Source: Cladobotryum mycophilum (lineage: Eukaryota; Ascomycota; Sordariomycetes; Hypocreales; Hypocreaceae). From it: a DNA stretch of 64,000 nucleotides. A model generated the notes under the pieces. It was not told the origin of the DNA, did not search any database, and saw only the letters and a list, made by a program, of their open reading frames with translations. Shown here one piece after another: positions 48,225-59,034 of this stretch. The position numbers and the translations under genes are program-made. The stretch spans positions 1,364,001 through 1,428,000 of the forward strand of contig CM071591.1 in the NCBI GenBank assembly GCA_036429605.1. The letters are read 5' to 3'. Within the stretch, counting starts at the first letter, position 1. Each line of letters starts with the position of its first letter.

Positions 48225-49764
48225 CTATTGGTTGTTCTCATGACCTTTGGACAACAATCCCATGACTTCTTTCGCGCCCCGACTGCCTGACCTCAGCGCC
48301 CCCTCCATGTATCCTGTCCACTCTCGTGAAAACTCAGTACCCACAAAGTGGATGTTCCCATAAAAACTGGAGGCTTGATAAATAGATTCAGTTGGAACTT
48401 TTGGAGGCGTAAAGGGACAAGGACATCCTTGGCTCCATTCATCAGCAACCCATCCATATTCGAGGACCTCGATGGGTGACTCTGCTTTCTCGTCCTTGAA
48501 GAGACGCGCTACCTGATTCAATACTTGTCTTTTGCGCTCATCTGAAGGCAATCCTGACCACCTCTGGCCTGGTTCTCCAATAAGAAAGCAAGTCAGGCGA
48601 TATTTGGCTGTAGAGTTATCGCTTGTATCCCGCGTAATGGTAACGGGTCCTTGGAACGATTGTGTGGCCCCGCAGAGACCTTGGGCACGCCACCATGGTT
48701 CATCATAGATGAGAACCACTTTAGTATAAAAACCGAGAAGTGTCGCACTACTGTATGCCAGCTTGTCTACTGATAGCGATGGATTGAAGTTGATAGTTTT
48801 GTACAAGGGTGAAGGCAAAGCAAGAATCACCTTCCGGCCGCGATAAATCACATCATCTGCATCTAGCAATCTTACACTGACCCCATCATCGTTTTGCGAA
48901 ACGGCGATGACAGGGCTGTTGAAGATGACAGACCCTGCTTTCAAATCAGACAACAGTCCCAAAGCCAGTGATTGAGTTCCTGCACGTTAAAGCTGTTAGA
49001 ATCCTGTTGATAGCGCACTCTCAAGGCGAGATTACATACCCGATTTGATGGAAAAATACTGCCCTTTATTCTCATCGCTGCTTTTTCGCATTTGCATCAA
49101 CCCTCCTTGACTGCGACAGTACTCGAGAAATGAGGCAGCGCTGATCTCGCGGGGCTCACAACCCAGCATTACTCGGGTCCAAACCGCAACGGATTCGTGC
49201 ACATAAAGATCAGAGCCGGCGCCCAGCTGATTCACAAATTCCTCGATAGTGATATCAGCCAACATACTGGGCGTTTGCTGTGAGGCATCAAGCGTTTGAA
49301 TGACCTTTTCCAACTCCTCCCGAATCCGAGTGACCTGGGATGACTGGCCATTTGGAAGCTACAAAAGTAGAAGAGTCAGCCAGCTGTCGCATGCGATGAA
49401 TATGCCTCTTCCAAAATGCACATACCTCGGCCACTGAGCCGTATACATGGCGAATAATCTCATCTTCAGACAACTGGAGGAGACAGTCGCCTTGGCTGTG
49501 TATTGGTTGTAGCTCCACACCCAATCGCCTAGCGAGGGTGTACACTTCTGTCTGCTTCTTATCGTTGAGCCATTCGGCACCAAAGTCTACAATCCCCGCC
49601 CCAGAATTGCTTTGAACGCTATATGTCATGCCACCAACGCGAGAACGGGCTTCGAGTACAATCACAGAGTGTCCAGCAGCTTGGAGCGAAACTGCTGCCT
49701 GCAGACCCGAGAGCCCAGCACCAATGATCAGAACATCAACGATATCGGAAACTGGTGGAGCCAT
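48225..49764 (-). CDS. FAD-dependent amine oxidase (MAO-N-like), three exons
   Basis: Flavoprotein of the monoamine-oxidase superfamily. Exons 49764-49426, 49358-49040 and 48979-48225 give 470 codons. The N-terminal dinucleotide-binding motif is VLIIGAGLSGLQAA, ending at VLEARSRVGG. The second FAD block is VDFGAEWLND. The C-terminal FAD contact is NIHFVGTEFSREWTGYMEGALRSG, close to the MAO consensus. LYKTINFNPSL and WRAQGLCGATQSFQGPV are as in fungal MAO-N. No signal peptide or C-terminal anchor is seen. The superfamily also includes protoporphyrinogen oxidase. In this neighbourhood, likely substrates are an amine (porphobilinogen has an aminomethyl group) or a porphyrinogen; this is inference. 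The start at 49764 puts the FAD motif in its usual place; another in-frame Met lies at 49791. Confidence 0.9.
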
Positions 49765-50303
49765 GGTTTCGATTGAGTGCGATTGAAGCACTCTTTAGAG
49801 GACAGAAAAATGTGATGACGGAATGGTGAAGACGTGGTAGAGCTAGGGCGGGCCTCGCTCTTTATATTCCTTAGGATTGACGTAACGTTCTGCCCCCAGC
49901 GGAGCCCTAATCGTGAATCCCGACATATGCATGTTAATCTTGCATCTCATTCATCCTCATTGGCTTGAAATATAGGACATTTTAACGTCGCAGTTCAGCA
50001 GTCCGGTCGATCATCAAGATGTTATAGTCCACGACATGAAAATGGAAGAGCGATACAGACTTAGTTACGAAGCCTTGTTCATCAATTACGAAATGAGTAC
50101 TCGGCAATTTCTATTCCTAAAACCTGACCTGAGCTCGATGTGAACATCTTCTCTTCTTGGGCTGTTTATTCTCAGCTATCGTACAGTTGAAGTGTGCTGT
50201 CATTTTTCACCATCTAAAACATTTAAAACGTTACGCCTCATATGGTCCTTCAAAACCGAGTATCCAGACTTTTCTATGTAACCGTACTTTTCCAACGATA
50301 AAA
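49765..50303. promoter_or_regulatory. promoter of the amine oxidase gene; hem2 3' flank
   Basis: 539 bp. One CGGAG (49900-49904), the complement of the CTCCG cluster motif, sits about 135 bp upstream of the amine oxidase ATG. Alone it is not significant. Nothing else is recognised. Confidence 0.4.
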
Positions 50304-51402
50304 TTAGCTAAGCCAATCAAGAAACTCGGGTGTGAAGTAGCTGAGAATCATGTCCGCTCCTGAGCGAATGAGAATCTCGCTGGACTCAAAGGCCATCTCA
50401 CGCAGAGTGAAGACGCCTGCATTGGCCGCAGCGTGAATCATGGCGAATTCACCAGAAACTTGCATCGCGGCGACTGGTACGTTCGAAATGTCACGCGCAT
50501 CACTGATAATGTCGGGGTATGCCGGCTTGATCATGATGATATCCGCGCCCTCACTCAGATCGCGAGTGATGGCCTTTCTGGCCAGTCGACGAGCGGGAGG
50601 TGGAAGCAGGTAGCGCTTTCGGTCACCAAAGGCAGGCGTAGAGTCAGCAGCTTCACGGAATGGACCGTACAAGCAGCTAGCATACTTCGCCGAATATGAC
50701 ATGATGGCGACTTGGCTTTCAAGGTGCTCACGAATGAGCTTGGATTTGATGGCGCGGACGCGACCATCACTCATGTCTGAGGGAGCCACGCAGTGGGCGC
50801 CAGCTTTGGCAAATGCCAGAGCAATATCTGAGATGCGATCGACGGAGGCCTCATTGTCGACGGCACCGCTGCCATCTTCGAAAAGAACGGCGCAGTGACC
50901 GTGGTCGGTGTATTCACACAGGCTCACGTCCGTCACGAGGTAGAGATCAGGAAATTGCTTACGGATCAGAGGGATCACAGGCAGAATGGGACCGCAAGGG
51001 TCATCAGCCATGGACCCTCTCTTATCCTTGAGCTCTTTGCTAGGCGGGGAGCCAAACAATATGACAGAATCCAGGCCCTTTTTCACCAGGCTTTCAATGT
51101 ACGGTAGCAGCTTGTTCTTGCCCCTGCGATATTGATTGGGGAGGCTGGAAATCAGCTCCTCATCATCATCATTGGCAGAAACGAACAGTGGGTATATGAA
51201 TGTTGACTGAATGCGGAGGTTAATCATAAAAGTTGCTTCCAAGGAGCAGCGTGAGACCAACCTTAGTTAATGAGCGTTCTGCTTGCCATTTAGATGAAAC
51301 AGCGTGGTTATAACCACTCTTCAATTGACTGGCAATCTTTGCGGAGTCATCGCCGTCTGCAGAAATGACAATGACTTTCTCTGTGGCTCCTTTACCAGTC
51401 AT
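50304..51402 (-). CDS. hem2: porphobilinogen synthase (ALA dehydratase) paralogue, two exons
   Basis: Condenses two 5-aminolevulinate molecules to porphobilinogen. Exons 51402-51262 and 51206-50304 give 347 codons. Both catalytic lysines are present: MSYSAKYASCLYGPFREA and IIMIKPAYPDI. Also seen are FIYPLFVS, SLPNQYRRG, HCVAPSDMSDGRVRAIK, QVSGEFAMI and MILSYFTPEFLDW. Two departures: in the Zn-binding segment the sequence is DVSLCEYTDHGHCA where the Zn enzyme has D-x-C-x-C-x-Y-x3-GHC-G, so the first of three Cys is Ser; and the loop after the second Lys (KPAYPDI) appears two residues shorter than the usual KPG-hydrophobic-PYLDI. The start Met at 51402 is chosen because it gives a family-like N-terminus; an in-frame Met lies at 51507. 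It lies in the same orientation as hem3 and the amine oxidase gene. Confidence 0.94.
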
Positions 51403-52566
51403 CTTGTATGAATGAAGGATATCTACTGGGACCTGTTGAGACGTAGAGCTTGATGAGGGCAGCAGGTAATAAGGTTGTGATTGGCAAAGGTAATCTTGGA
51501 TGAACAAAACTGTGGTCGATACATGTCCTATTAATTGAATCTATCACGGACACAATACAAGGATAGCATCCTTTCTAACCCTGGGTCAATCTTTTCTTTT
51601 CACACCCTGCTTCCGATGCTTCACATCCCATATCCAGCATCTTGCATACATCCATCTTTCGGCTGCGAGCTTTAAATTAGCGCTCACCGGGGAAGGAGTT
51701 AGACTCCCACCAGCAGAAACTAGGTCATCCCTGTCTAAAGACCTTTGAAAATCATGCCAGCCCTTTTGTCCGCGTCTTACTCCGTGAGTATGAGTCCCAC
51801 CCCGATGAAGCTGAGCGAGCTCCGTACTCCAAGCCCGAGCCCTCGTATTACTCCGTTAGCAACGGCTTCGGATTCCCCAAATATGAAGGCATGCGACTGT
51901 GCGGGGATCGGGACCACAGGATCAAGTGGTAATGGTGGACCGCATGAGGATCCTGTCCGCGATAGCAAATCCGCGCATTAACTTTGCGATATATAACTCC
52001 AGTTGGTGGGTATCTAGAAGTCATTCACATTGAATGAGACGGGCCAAGGGGAATTGATGCCCGGATGCGACTCAGTCTCATGCCATCGTGTGTCCATTGC
52101 CGCATTGTCCCACTCAATATTTGCAGGGGTTCTACTCTCCCTTTACAAAGTGTAGACAAGGAAAAAATGAATCCTCCTGAAAAAATTTTATCGGTGATTA
52201 TTATTCCGGTTTGTGATTCGATGATTATGTTGCGAACTCGGGATGCAAGGCCTGTCTGGATTTGTGTGGCACCTACTGTTAAGTGAAGTGAGGGGTGGCG
52301 AGGTGAATGAACAGAGCTCCCGTACTTGAGCGCTTCAACTCACGGTTTTAACGGCAAACATCGTTTCCGTAGGAGATTTACTATTTTAATGTCACAAAGT
52401 CTTTGAAGAGGGTAAGTAAACCTGATCATTTAGCGCTTTTGCAAAGTAGACATCAATGTCCAGGGCGCTGTCTTTCATAGGCGTCGTACTACATCACGAT
52501 TCACAAATAGAATAGATGCAGTGTTCAAATCTTGATGAATTAATGTAAAAACGCAGATGGTCCAAC
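51403..52566. promoter_or_regulatory. hem2 promoter with CTCCG sites; hem3 3' flank
   Basis: 1.16 kb without a gene. CTCCG occurs at 51780, 51820 and 51851. ACTCCGTTAGCAAC (51850-51863) matches the hem1-A promoter 14-mer at 13 of 14 bases, and both are followed by a TCGGATT or CCGGATT. They lie about 380-450 bp upstream of the hem2 ATG. Confidence 0.5.
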
Positions 52567-53666
52567 TCAATTTATAGTTCTAGCATTCAACTCTTTCTCA
52601 TTGAGGATTCGTATCTCTTCCAAGAGATCATCAGCTCCATCCTTTAACAGCAGCCCAGCCACTTCAGCGCCCAATGCTTCAGCATCAGTATCACTATTCA
52701 CTTCAGCAACAGCCGATGCTGAGATTTGAGTGGTGCCATAAGGGTGTATTACATGACCCTCCAGCCGTAGTCGAAACGATGAGAGTTCTGAACCGGATTG
52801 GCCCTCTACCTCGCAGCGAACTGCAACGGGTGAAGAACATCCGCCTTGGATGGTGCGCAGCAGTGACCGTTCAGCTAGACATACCCATCGCGTAGGCCTC
52901 TCTTCGATCTTGCGGACAATTTCCAGTGTTTTGGCGTCATTTGCTCGAATCTCAATCCCTAACGCACCTTGACCTACGGCGTAGGGGAACTCCGATGCTG
53001 GCAGGCGTTTCGTGATGCGATGGTCCATCTTAATGCGGACCAGCCCAGCCGTCGCAACGATGATGGCTGCATAAGGGCTGTCTGGCGCATCGAGCTTTTT
53101 GAGTCGTGTGTCCCTATAGCTATGTGAGAAGCTGGTTTCCAATGAGACGCGCAATGAGTCACTTACAGATTTCCGCGGCATTCCTGGACCACCAAATGAG
53201 GGTAACGATATTTCAGCAGAGCCTTTCGTCTCGTCGAACTAGTTCCGATGACAGAACCACTGGGCAGTTCAGACAAGTCTTTGAACTGCTGTAGATTACT
53301 GCGCACAACCAGCGCATCAGTAGGATCTTGACGATGCACAATCGCTCCGAGAAAGCAGCCCTCTGGCAAGCGAGTAGGCATATCCTTGAGACAGTTCACC
53401 AACAAGTCCAGCTCGCCAGCGCACAACTTGGCCTCCATCTCCTCAGTCCATATGTTTTTCGCCGCATCTGAGGGGCCAGCGAATTTTAGAAAGGGACTGG
53501 TCTTGTCCACATCCCCGCGAACCACAACGGTATGCCATGGGAATTTAACACCGGGGTGAACGCCGGTCAACGCATGGGAAACGCGCTCAGCCTGAACAAG
53601 CGCCAGCTGCGAGTTTCGAGTACCGATATTCAGCTCTACTTGGCTTGTCAAATCTGAAGCAGCCAT
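52567..53666 (-). CDS. hem3: hydroxymethylbilane synthase (porphobilinogen deaminase) paralogue, two exons
   Basis: Polymerises four porphobilinogens to the linear tetrapyrrole hydroxymethylbilane, on a dipyrromethane cofactor bound to Cys. Exons 53666-53167 and 53113-52567 give 348 codons. Seen: NIGTRNSQLALVQAERV, VVRGDVDKTSPF, WTEEMEAKLCAGELDLLV, GTSSTRRKALLKYRYPHL, and RGN|LDTRLKKLD across the intron. The cofactor Cys is in TIQGGCSSPVAV. The normally near-invariant VHSLKDxPT is VNCLKDMPT here: the catalytic Asp and the Lys remain, but His and Ser are replaced by Asn and Cys. No uroporphyrinogen III synthase gene is nearby, so hydroxymethylbilane could cyclise spontaneously to the type I isomer. 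Probably cytosolic. Confidence 0.94.
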
Positions 53667-54224
53667 TGTCGAGTATTTGGCGAGATGAGATGAGATGAGA
53701 AAGATGTCCAGAAATGGGGCACAGTATACCTACCCTAAATAGAGTAGGAGTAAGAAAAACGCGCTCAAAGATCCTTCAGGCAACGTTGGAATAATACACA
53801 TTGTGTAATGAAGATGCTTAATACTTGGAGAAATCGGATAATATATTCTCCATTGCAACCTATAAGGCTATGAATAACGATTCAGGGTTGTTCTCACAAA
53901 CACTTCTGATGGAAGCTATGCCATCTCTGTACAGTTCCGAGCTCCGTGTTTAGGGTATGGATTGAGTGAGCAGCAACCGTTGGAGGTTTTAATGCCCTAA
54001 AAGTCTTTCACCCCCGCTGTAAGTTTGTGTCACAGGGTTGCTGGTGATATTCAGTCACACATCATTGCAAGAGTCACGCATCTATGGATATTAATGAACG
54101 GCCTAGCAATCTAAACCCTTCGTGAAGCTCACATATTTGGTTACAGGTATTTATTATCTACGTACAATACAAAACTTCTCCGTACCTTCTACCTTTCTTT
54201 CCTCTCATGAACGTCATTGAGGCA
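53667..54224. promoter_or_regulatory. hem3 promoter; MFS 3' flank
   Basis: 558 bp. A GAGCTCCG (CTCCG at 53942-53946, preceded by TTCCGAG) lies about 280 bp upstream of the hem3 ATG. No gene is supported. Confidence 0.4.
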
Positions 54225-56399
54225 TCATGAAGAGTCTCGTTCAATCATGTGTTGAGGTACGGCGTCTTTTTCTACCTCCAGTGACTCCAGACCTGCTGAA
54301 GACTCAGGATGCTTCTCGTCGAGCTGATTGCGGCCTGTGTAAAATGAAAAAGGTTAGCATTCCGAAATGGAAAGCGATACGATGGGTGTGAGATGTACCA
54401 ATAAAGGCGCTCACTATCATGGCTGCGCCGCCCAAGCAGGCATAGAAAATCCACATTTTCTGCAAGCTACGACGAAAAGCAGCTTGTACCACCTCTCGTT
54501 CGCGCGGTGGGAGGTGGTTAATAACTTCTACGTTGGCTCCCGCTGAGCTACCACTCAGGAGATTTGCTGCTGACAGACCAACACTGCGTGTCAAACCGGC
54601 ATGCTGGCTTTGCATTCCGTTTTGGAAGATGACACCTCCAAGGACTATAGACATGGAGGTGGCGATGTTTCTCAGAAACCCAAAGGTTGCTGTAGCCGTC
54701 GCAATATCTGGAGTTGAGACAAGGCTCTGTAAAGCAATCAATGGCGACTGGAAGACTGGACCGCAACCGAAGCCCGCGATCATCTGATAAATGATGATCT
54801 TGGCCCAATTGTGATGTGCCGGTAGGTCAATGAGAAGGGCGTGCCCAAGAGTCATGATGAAAAGGCCACCGTAGATGGGCGGTAGGTATTTACCCGTCTT
54901 TTTGATGTAAATGCTTACCCCGCCAGCAGCAACCGATAATAGAGTGAAGTACGGCAGCAGATAGACTCCAGACATCATGGGGGATGCGCCGAGCACGGTC
55001 TGAAAATACAATGGAAGATAGTATGGTCCTGCAATGAAGACCATGCCATGGAGAAAGCAGACCTAGATCATGGTTAGAGATGGGATGATAGCGCGTAGAA
55101 GAAAGGACCAAGTGCATACTCCAAGCGCCGCAACATTGGACTTGTGACGGAATAGCCGTAGCGGTGTAATGGGATGCTTGGCCCATTTCCATTCATTTAT
55201 GATGAAGGCAACCCAGAGCGCAAACCCAAACACAATGAGGCAGATCACAGTGGGCGAAGACCATGGGAATGACACGCCACCGAATTCGAGACCAAGAAGA
55301 AACATGACTGTTCCGCTCACGATCAAAATAGTTCCTGACCAGTCAATCTTTCTCAGTCCCGTCATTATTGAGATCTGATTGATACCGCCGGGTAAAAAGA
55401 TGATGAGCAGTGCCATGGCAAATCCAGTGATCGGTACTATGTCATGTTAAGTCTGGCTGAATGGCGCGGGGGAGACCTGTTACATACGGTTGATGTAGAA
55501 GCACCATCTCCAAGAAGCCTATAATTCATCAGTTTTACATACACGAGGTTGGAATATGCTCAGGAAGATCACCTTTTCTGTCAAAATCCCCCCAATTACA
55601 GGACCTACCGCACTAGCAACCGCCCACACCATGGAAACAATGCCAAAGTAGATTGAGCGATGTCTACTGTTGTCAGAAGAACTTTCTTTTCTGTAAAGCA
55701 GGGGATCACAATGCTTACCGCACCGAAAACAAATCGGAGATGCAGATGTTGACGAGCACAGTGATGCCACCACCGCCGGCACCCTGCACTGCTCGACCTG
55801 CGACGAGCATTGCGATACTCGATGCTAGCCCGCAGACCAGACTGCCGATGAAGAAAACCAGAGTCGCCAGCAACAGTGTTGGCTTTCGGCCAAATATGTC
55901 ACTTATAAGAGTCAGCCCAAGTTCCATCATGGCTTGAGATTTAATACCTTATTTTGCCCCAATTGGGAGTGGTGGATGCATTGGCAAGAAGATATCTGCG
56001 AAAATTAGTTACAAAATGTCATGAAGCCTTTCTGAAACCAAAGTCTCACGCGCTGCCAACCCATGTGAATGCCGATGATGACTGAAAATGTTCTGATATT
56101 ATTGGAAGTCCCGTAGTTACCACTGTCTAAAGGTATGTTAGCTGGGTAGAAGATGGGTTCGATATGATGGCTACACACTTGATCCAATGAGGCTAGCAGA
56201 ACAGTCGACTATGATATTTCGTAAGCTATAGATCAAAGCAACGCAATGGACTGGAAGGTTTTACGCATAGGGCGACCATAATGACAACCGTTTTTGCTGA
56301 AGTCTTTCCATCCTGAGGCTTGTCACTACTCTCTATGCGAGGGCTGTCTGGCTGGCCATCTTCTGGTGATGGTATATCCGGATTGGCCTTGTGTTCCAT
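54225..56399 (-). CDS. MFS exporter of the DHA2 (14-TM) drug-resistance type, many exons
   Basis: Proton-coupled efflux transporter, probably of the plasma membrane. The ATG at 56399 starts a ~40-residue hydrophilic N-terminus (MEHKANPDIPSPEDGQPD), then VVIMVALC. Short exons follow: the first bears SLDQ|TVVTTGLPII and WVGSAYLLANAS, then DIFGRKPTLLLATLVFF (MFS motif A), GRAVQGAGGGGI, VWAVASAVGPVIGGIL and WRWCFYIN, all DHA2 signatures. The large exons carry the remaining helices (IDWSGTILIVSGTVMFLLGL, YLPLYFQTVLGASPMMSGVY, IIIYQMIAGFGCGPVFQSP). The tail exon ends at a TGA complementing 54225-54227 (reads RNQLDEKHPESSAG...IERDSS). I count about eight or nine exons and have not fixed every junction. 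Related pumps often accompany fungal metabolite clusters, so export of the pathway product is the likely role. Confidence 0.85.
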
Positions 56400-57279
56400 T
56401 GGCTCCTTGTTCTGGCAGTATGAGCGTCCTGATTTGGAAAAAGAGATGGAGAAATTGGGGTCAGAGTATTTGTCACATATGTTGGAGATGGGACGGGTTT
56501 CAGCTAACAAAGAGAGATAGAGTGTGTGGGCCAGATGTGAGCATGAACTAAAGAATAGGTAACACAAGAACAGAGCTTTGGTAACAGAATTTTTTTTCAT
56601 CACGTAGTCACCAACACCAGCCGGGATCCTCAGTCTGGCTGGTTCCACAGAAACAGAAGCATCAAGCTATAACACCATATGCGGTAGCACTTGCATGAGG
56701 AAACAACGCCAGAAGCGGCAACACGAAGCTGGCACTGACCCTTCTCAGCAAACTTCGCTAAATAATCCCTGACTCAAGGTTTGAAGGAAGGCGAGTCATA
56801 TCCCAGTACTCACACCCCCTGCATGCTGAAGAAAATCTCGATGTTGCTTGGTTATATAATCTAGAATATCGGAATCCCCACTTACTCCGAAATTCCTTCG
56901 GAGTGCCTCGCTCGGAAATTCTCATTCAAAATCGGAGTTCCCACCTCTTACTCCACATTCCGAGTCCGAAGCAAGGTTGACTGTTCCCGTTACCATCAGA
57001 TAGTGGTGGTGTCCTGTAGAGAGTCGGTCTATTCTCGGACTGGTTGCGAAAAGGTGATCAATATCGTAGAGTTTCATCTCGAAATAGACTCCGTCTGATC
57101 GAACGGGGATGTTGATTAATCTATGGGGAGAACCAGTCATAATAGAGCTATATGGGATTACAGATGGTACTTTGTAGCCTCGAGACATCATATAAGAATG
57201 GATTGATGGTTAAGAAAGAATATTGATGCTTTTGGGATCAGATTAAATCGCCAGTAGCACTGCCAAACCTTCATTAATC
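56400..57279. promoter_or_regulatory. divergent promoter of MFS and hem1-B with inverted CGG repeats
   Basis: 880 bp between two divergent starts. ACTCCGAA (56884-56891) and TTCGGAGT (56897-56904) form a perfect inverted repeat with a 5-bp spacer. Another CGGAG is at 56933-56937, and ATTCCGAGTCCGA follows near 56957. This is a plausible site for a dimeric Zn2Cys6 regulator. Confidence 0.55.
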
Positions 57280-59034
57280 ATGAATTCTCTTTGTACTGGG
57301 CTCCAAAGCCGATGCCCCTTCATTAACAGGGTAACACCTCTAACCACGAGATCACTCTCTTCAGCGGTTCGTCTCAAGACTGCTCGACAATGCCCTATTA
57401 TAGGAAGCGATGCATCCTTGAGGGAATCTCTAAGCCAGTCTGCTGATCAGGGGAAGCGATACGACAGAGTCGCTCAGTTGCACACGACCCAGCACCACCC
57501 CGCAACCGTCCAGACAGGTATGTTTCTGGATACAATCACAACAAGTGAATAGATTGAGGACTAATGAGCTCAAGGTAATGTCACAGCCTATTCTGGACCT
57601 CCGACAACTAGCCTTTTTAATTATGAATCGTTCTACAACGCCGACCTCGATCGGAAGAAGCAGGATAAATCCTATCGCTACTTCAACAACATCAATCGTT
57701 TAGCCCGCGAATTTCCCAAGGCGTACATGTCACACCCCGAAGACAAAGTGACAGTATGGTGCGCAAATGATTATCTGGGCATGGGGAGGAACCCACGTGT
57801 TCTAAATGCCATGCGCGACGCCTTGGAAACATATGGCGCTGGGGCTGGAGGAACACGAAACATCTCCGGCCACAATCAGCAAGCAGTTGCTCTTGAAGCT
57901 ACTTTGGCAAAATTGCACAAAAAGCCAGCGGCTCTGGTCTTCAGTTCCTGCTATGTTGCTAATGACGCAACACTGGCGACATTGGGAAGCAAATTGCCCG
58001 ACTGTGTGATCCTGTCCGATAGCATGAATCACGCATCCATGATCCAGGGCATCCGCCATTCTGGAGCCAAGAAAATTATCTTCAATCATAATGATGTGGT
58101 GGATCTGGAGGCCAAACTCGCCTCGTTGCCGCGCGATGTCCCAAAGATCATCGCTTTTGAATCCGTATACAGCATGTGCGGTTCCATTGCCCCCATCTCC
58201 GAAATTTGCGATCTGGCTGAGAAATATGGCGCCATCACATTCCTCGATGAGGTCCATGCTGTAGGTATGTATGGACCTACAGGAGCGGGCGTGGCCGAAC
58301 ACATTGACTACTCAACCAAGGTCCGAGGGGGAAGATCGGTGATGGATCGGATCGACATCATTACTGGCACACTTGGCAAGGCATACGGCTGCGTGGGTGG
58401 CTACATTGCTGCGTCTAGTTCTCTCGTGGACTGGATTCGATCGCTAGCACCCGGCTTCATTTTCACCACATCTCTACCTCCAGCGGTGATGGCGGGAGCC
58501 AGAGCAGCTGTTGAGTACCAAATGTCGACGACACAGGACAGAATAATGCAGCAGCTCAATACCAAAGCTTTGAAAGCTGCGCTGAACGAACAGGATATTC
58601 CCGTCATTCCAAACCCAAGCCACATCGTTCCCGTCTTGGTGGGAGACGCTCAGGTCGCAAAGGCTGCATCCGATCTTCTACTCTCAGATCATGGCGTGTA
58701 CGTGCAAGCAATCAACTATCCGACCGTTCCGCGAGGACAAGAAAGACTTCGCATTACACCGACCCCGGCACACGGAAAAGAGCATCGTGGCCACTTAGTT
58801 CAGGCGCTTGAGAAGGTATGGCAACAGCTCGGAATCCGACGCACCAGCGACTGGGCTGCCCAAGGCGGGTTTTTGGGTGTGGGGGGCGTTGAAAGTGAGG
58901 TAACCAGGCCGATATGGTCAGATGCTCAGTTGGGTCTTTCGCATGCGCAGTCACTGGATGCTCCGAATGGGCTGGATAAGATTGTAAGCATGGAGCCGCA
59001 AGCAATGTTGCAACAAGAGGCGCGAGCTATGTAG
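57280..59034 (+). CDS. hem1: 5-aminolevulinate synthase paralogue B, two exons
   Basis: PLP enzyme making 5-aminolevulinate from glycine and succinyl-CoA. Exons 57280-57517 and 57575-59034 give 565 codons. The ~95-residue N-terminus looks like a mitochondrial presequence (CPFINRVTPLTTRSLSSAVR) and carries two Cys-Pro dipeptides (SRCPF and RQCPI), the haem-regulatory motif known in animal and some fungal ALAS. The catalytic core is canonical: WCANDYLGMGRNP, GAGGTRNISGHNQQAV, DSMNHASMIQGIRHS, FLDEVHAVGMYGPTGAG, and ITGTLGKAYGCVGGYIA with the Schiff-base Lys. It is closer to the housekeeping consensus than paralogue A. Whether this is the only canonical ALAS in the genome, or a second copy recruited to the cluster, cannot be decided from this window. 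It is divergent from the MFS gene. Confidence 0.95.

Noticed and set aside
51777..51981. Short open frames on both strands upstream of hem2
   Set aside because: This stretch is the hem2 promoter with CTCCG sites; the frames have no start context or domain.
46324..59034. Idea that the ALAS genes serve a C5N (aminocyclopentenone) pathway as in some bacterial clusters
   Set aside because: That route needs an acyl-CoA ligase and amide synthetase, which are not seen here; hem2 and hem3 point to pyrrole chemistry instead.
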